Shown here: in pieces, positions 60,627 through 64,000 of the stretch
How the letters are laid out: each line of letters begins with the position of its first letter
How positions within the stretch are numbered: position 1 is the stretch's first letter
Assembly: GCA_039621445.1 (NCBI GenBank)
Contig: CP154957.1
Span: 33,435,979-33,499,978 of the forward strand
Source: Euglena gracilis
Lineage: Eukaryota; Euglenida; Euglenophyceae; Euglenales
Length of the DNA: 64,000 bases
Reading direction: 5' to 3'
Notes under the pieces: generated by a model
Told to the model about the DNA's origin: nothing
Seen by the model: the letters and a program-made list of their open reading frames with translations, nothing else
Database searches by the model: none
Program-made: the position numbers and the translations under genes

Positions 60627-60631
60627 GGGAG

Positions 60632-60845
60632 CTCCAGGAACGGGTCACACCCCAGAAATCTTCCACGCCGGAGTGACGCCCAGCCAACTTCAGCAAAATC
60701 ACAGCACTACAAGAGAAATGCCTAATATGCCTAAATCACTCACATTCAAACAGCCGGCAAACAAGGCGTGGCCTCACTTGGTGTTTGTGCTTCGTCCTCG
60801 GCGTCCAATCCTCCCTCCTCGGTCTGCCTCGGGGGAGTGTGACGA
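60632..60845 (+). repeat. DIRS-3 right end
   Basis: GGCAAACAAGGCGTGGCCTC followed by CACTTGGTGTTTGTGCTTCG...TCTGCCTCGGGGGAGTGTGA matches the right terminal repeat of DIRS-1/2. Its bases fit the internal complementary region at 49271-49363, so both belong to one DIRS copy split by the chromovirus unit. Confidence 0.75.
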
Positions 60846-61330
60846 AAGGCCACTGAGGGTCCCCCCCTTGATTTCCCTTTCCTGGGGTACCCAAATATGA
60901 ATCTATTCCAACTTCTTCTAAGGCCGTTTTTGTCGAAGATGTTGAAACTTAAAAACACAGGCTCCCAAGTAGGGCTGTAGTCCTTTGCGAGGGCCACACG
61001 GTCCTTTAAATGGTGAAAGCAGGAGGTTTGGGGAATATCTGGTGAGGAAACCATTCTCTCCCACTTGGCTATTTTTTGAACCCTTCTTCTAATTTTTACA
61101 AATGGAACTGCAGGCAAAAAAACGTTCACAGCTGTCATTTGTGCTAAACCTGAAGTTCCGAGCAACATTAAAGTGCAACACACAAGTTTGAGGTGTAAAC
61201 GTAAGTGTGCAATGTGGTTCTGAATGGAGGGGAATGGAACTGGGGCCAAGTGCCTCAACAGACGCCAGGGATCCCAGAAAGCATCATATTTCTGAATATT
61301 TTTTGTTCCACGCATTTTTGTAAGGACTTA
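60846..61330 (-). pseudogene. DIRS-4 tyrosine recombinase remnant
   Basis: Minus-strand frame with KYDAFWDPWRLLRHLAPVPF, VPFVKIRRRVQKIAKWERMV and VALAKDYSPTWEPVFLSF, aligning with KYGAFWDPLPILLGLA and APYIKIKRKGQKLHKWERVV of DIRS-1. The HxxR and Tyr region is missing before the junction at 60846. Confidence 0.8.
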
Positions 61331-61389
61331 AAAGGACGAAAATTTTCAACGTCTCCACAACCCCTGGCAACAGTAGATCTCCTGAGCAA

Positions 61390-61829
61390 CCCCCCAAATA
61401 ACGGGTCAGTGCAGCCGTGCAGGCTCTTTGAGTGGTCAGTGCTCAAATAACGGGCAGGGGGCAGGCCGAAAATGATGGTTCAAATAAAGGGGCACCCTCA
61501 GTTTTATTGGTCCAAGAGGTTAGCGACAACAAAAAAAATCGCACGACATTTGCCTGCCACGGGTGCTTTACCTGCCACGCGTGCTTCACAGTAGGTAATG
61601 TGGAGAAAAAGAAGAGACGGATGGTGCAACTGGAAGCATGGATGTGTCAAAATCATATTCAAGGGCTTGAAACACTCATCATTTTCATAATATAGCCCAG
61701 CCTTCTCATTCTTTCGGAAGGAGAGAGCTTCGTCAGGGTCTTATGGGTAGTGCCTGAAAAACGGGGCAAGAGGGAAGGTCAAAAAGATGGTGCCAGCAAA
61801 GGGGCACCCCGCCCCGTTATTTGGGGGGG
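61390..61829. mobile_element. TIR element inserted in DIRS-4
   Basis: About 440 bp with inverted ends CCCCCCAAATAACGGG (left) and CCCCGTTATTTGGGGGG (right). AAATAACGGG recurs internally at about 61445. No coding potential was recognised, and the target duplication is unclear because the flanks are C/G runs. Confidence 0.65.
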
Positions 61830-62054
61830 GTTTAAGCGTTTCTGGCTTGCGTGGGGGATATTTTGAATAATTGCACAATACCGTCAGCAATCTCATCAGC
61901 TGATTCCTGGTAGTGGGACCCTCCCTGCAGGAGGATGCTCAAGAGATGCGTAAAGCCACTCTGATATATTTTCAGGCTGGGATTTCTCGTTATAAAATCA
62001 TCAATGGATCAGGTTGAATTTACCTCCTGTAAAATGTAAATTCTCCTCAGCAGA

Positions 62055-62760
62055 TCAGGAAAAGGAGGAGCCACCTACCTCCCCTACAGTTTTTGAACAT
62101 TCCTGGGTAAGGGCTTTACCTTGCAACAGTTTGTGTGTGGGGACTTCAGATTTATCAGCACGGGCCACCATGATGCTGAATCCCATATGGGGACCACCAT
62201 AAAAACAATTGCTTTGGGAATAAAATTGCATCCTGGCCAGAAAGTTTGGAATGATGGACCAGGGAGTATTTGGCATAGATCCCCACCCCCATGTTTTCCA
62301 CTGGACTCTGCAGGGCATCTTTTGCCATTGCTTCCCAATGGGGCCACCTGGACACAAAATACGCTAGCTTTTTTTTCCTGTGGAGGCAAAAAAATCTGTC
62401 TGGAGGGTGAGGAAGGGCTAAAGCTTTTTCACCAGATAATGAATCAGGTCTTTGTCCAGGGAGTATTACCCCCTGTCCTGTCCCCACGTGCCAGAGGGTC
62501 TTCCAGGAATTGGCTGGAGGTAACACGTTTCACCTCCAGGGTTACATTTTTCTTGCTCATCCAGTGCAAGAATGGACGCAAATTTTTGTTGAAAGGGTTT
62601 GATCCCTCCCGTTGCTAAGGTAATAAATTATTACTTGATTTTCTACACACAGGCAAACTCTGTCGTTTGTTTTTGTCAGAGATCTGACTGTGTTGGTGGC
62701 AGCCAGCAGCTCTTTTACGTCTATGTGAAGGGATTGTTTTTCCCGTCAGCACTCCTCGAT
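62055..62760 (-). pseudogene. DIRS-4 RNase H and extension remnant
   Basis: Minus-strand pieces: KLAYFVSRWPHWEAMAKDAL, YAKYSLVHHSKLSGQDA and PIWDSASWWPVLIN, the counterparts of FVARWPHWEATAVNALQ and PYWDSATWWPQLIK. Frame changes are numerous. Confidence 0.8.
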
Positions 62761-62768
62761 GAATTGGC

Positions 62769-63975
62769 CTAATGCTGGGTCCAGTCCCCCGCAGCCCAGG
62801 GTGCTGCTGTATGAGTGCAAGGTTTTGTGTCTTTTATGTAAAAATAGTCTTCCTGACTAATTGCCCAGCAAACTTTTTGCATTTTCGGTTCCCCTTTTAT
62901 GTCGTGGGAGATGTGGTGAGATGATCCCCAAGGGTCCTGGAGTGCTCCACAAGCAAATTGGAGAGCATTGTTGTGAAAGCCCTTAAAAAGGGAAGGGCCA
63001 GCAGATTTGCCCTGATTTTTCCTAAAAATGGCAGCTACCTGGCTTTTTGGCATGATGTTTTTTTTAACAAACTTTCCTAGTTCTTTTCTGACCCTTTTTG
63101 TTGTGCGGGTGGAGAGTTGCCACTTTCCCTCCTGAAAGTTGACGAGAAACTCCAAATGGTGGACTAATTGGCTTGGCTGCGGCAGAATTTTCCGGACATT
63201 GATTTTGAACCCACTGGCTATTAAATCCTCTACCTCCAGGTTGAGATGCTTTGCTAAGGTGGCTGGGGTGACGGCTGTTATGAGTATGTCGTCCAGATAG
63301 ACATACACCTTCATTCCTCCTTGATGCCATGCGTTTTCGAATGCTCCCATTAGGCCTTGAAAAACCTGGGGCATGATGTTTAGCCAAAACGGGGCTGCCT
63401 GATATTCCCAGACCTGGTCTCCCACCCTGTGTCTTAGATAAGGCTTTAAGGTGTCGTGAAGGGTCCCTGTGCGTCATCCAGAGCGAACTTTTTTACCTGG
63501 AAAAATGCATTCATTTCCATGAAGTATAAAACAAACCTCCAGTTTGTTTCCTCTGGTTTCGTCTTTGGAAATGAGGAACCAAGGAAGCATATCGGCTGGG
63601 CCATCTGCTTCCACCTTTTTTAAAGCCCAATATTTTTGACAATCCTGCAAAAAAAAATTGGCTTGCTCCAAATCTGAGCCCTGTCTGCCTGTCACAGACA
63701 GGGTGGGTGGCTGATCCCACTCGGGGGTGATTCCCTCCCTGATCAACTTGAAATGGTGAGAGTTGGCGTGTTTTTCCCACCAGGGTACGCAGAGCCTCAA
63801 TCTCTGGTGTAGGGGTGTGTCCCCCCAGGCCAGTTCTGCCAGTTTCACCCTTTCCTCCACTGGAATGTTGGGTGGCGGTGCATGATTGTTGTGTGCACAG
63901 GTATGGGATCCCCTGGGCCTGTGTTGTTGGCCAGGCCACTGTGGGTCCTCCCATTGGGGTGCTGTTGCCACACAC
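62769..63975 (-). pseudogene. DIRS-4 reverse transcriptase
   Basis: Upstream part (63975-63474): GDTPLHQRLRLCVPWWEKHA, LIREGITPEWDQPP, DMLPWFLISKDETRG. After a frame break near 63470: GDQVWEYQAAPFWLNIMPQV, catalytic VYLDDIL (about 63305-63285), then GFKINVRKILPQPSQLVHHL and the connection. FWLNIMPQ replaces FGLNVMPQ. RT core motifs between WFLISK and GDQVW are lost or scrambled. Confidence 0.85.
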
Positions 63976-64000
63976 TGTGGGTGCTGAGCAGGTGGGGTTC

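Larger units (their letters stand above)
60846..64000 (-). mobile_element. DIRS-4, reverse orientation, runs off the window
   Basis: On the minus strand from the window end: gag/RT junction, RT, RNase H extension, and recombinase remnants down to 60846, where it meets the DIRS-3 end. A different subfamily from DIRS-1/2 (for example YLDDILITAVTP against YLDDILLVAPTQ). Interrupted by a TIR element at 61390-61829. The left terminal repeat lies beyond the window. Confidence 0.82.

Noticed and set aside
1-64000. tRNA, rRNA or spliced-leader RNA genes
   Set aside because: Scanned for cloverleaf-like arms and conserved rRNA words; nothing convincing was seen by eye.

Overview
This window is eukaryotic nuclear DNA that is poor in genes and very rich in repeats. 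It has long homopolymeric G and C runs, AT-rich low-complexity spacers, and nested retroelements. The only clear host gene is a flagellar (intraflagellar transport, IFT46-like) gene on the + strand. Its introns are of two kinds: ordinary GT-AG introns, and introns that begin NNN-CAG, end CTG-NNNNN, have ends that can pair, and restore one copy of an 8-bp direct repeat when removed. That mixture is the published hallmark of euglenids and their relatives. Together with TTAGGG-like repeats and DIRS and chromovirus retroelements, it makes a euglenozoan, most likely a euglenid, the best guess. This is inference; no database search was possible.

Layout: 1-9.5 kb is non-coding, with dispersed repeats, G/C-run elements, and two clean CAG...CTG mobile elements (2.77-3.18 and 8.30-8.63 kb). 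From 9.5 to 33.5 kb lies the IFT46-like gene, reconstructed as nine exons whose phases all agree and which give 438 codons plus stop. Its first intron is 13.7 kb. It holds a mosaic block (10.9-22.0 kb) of modules in both orientations joined by GCGCAAATGCGC-type palindromes, plus TTCGAGG arrays. Introns 2 and 5 are sibling copies of one transposon-like family (about 430-440 bp) with perfect 8-bp target duplications. More elements with the same kind of termini sit inside the conventional intron 3, inside intron 8, and upstream of the gene.

From 35.2 to 49.4 kb is a graveyard of DIRS-type tyrosine-recombinase retrotransposons. Two near full-length copies (35.5-40.06 and 40.73-45.56 kb) keep inverted terminal repeats, the diagnostic internal complementary region, gag-like, RT-RNase H and recombinase regions. 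Fragments in both orientations surround them. From 49.42 to 60.63 kb a Ty3/gypsy chromovirus-type pol (zinc knuckle, protease, RT, RNase H, integrase, chromodomain, and an extra Q/P-rich ORF) is flanked by about 310-bp repeats that are INVERTED rather than direct, with a 5-bp duplication outside. It is inserted in the tail of another DIRS element. A minus-strand DIRS copy (60.85 kb to the window end), itself carrying a small insertion, completes the window.

The retroelement reading frames are broken, often at homopolymers, so they are annotated as decayed. Nothing resembling rRNA, tRNA, CRISPR or bacterial operons was seen.
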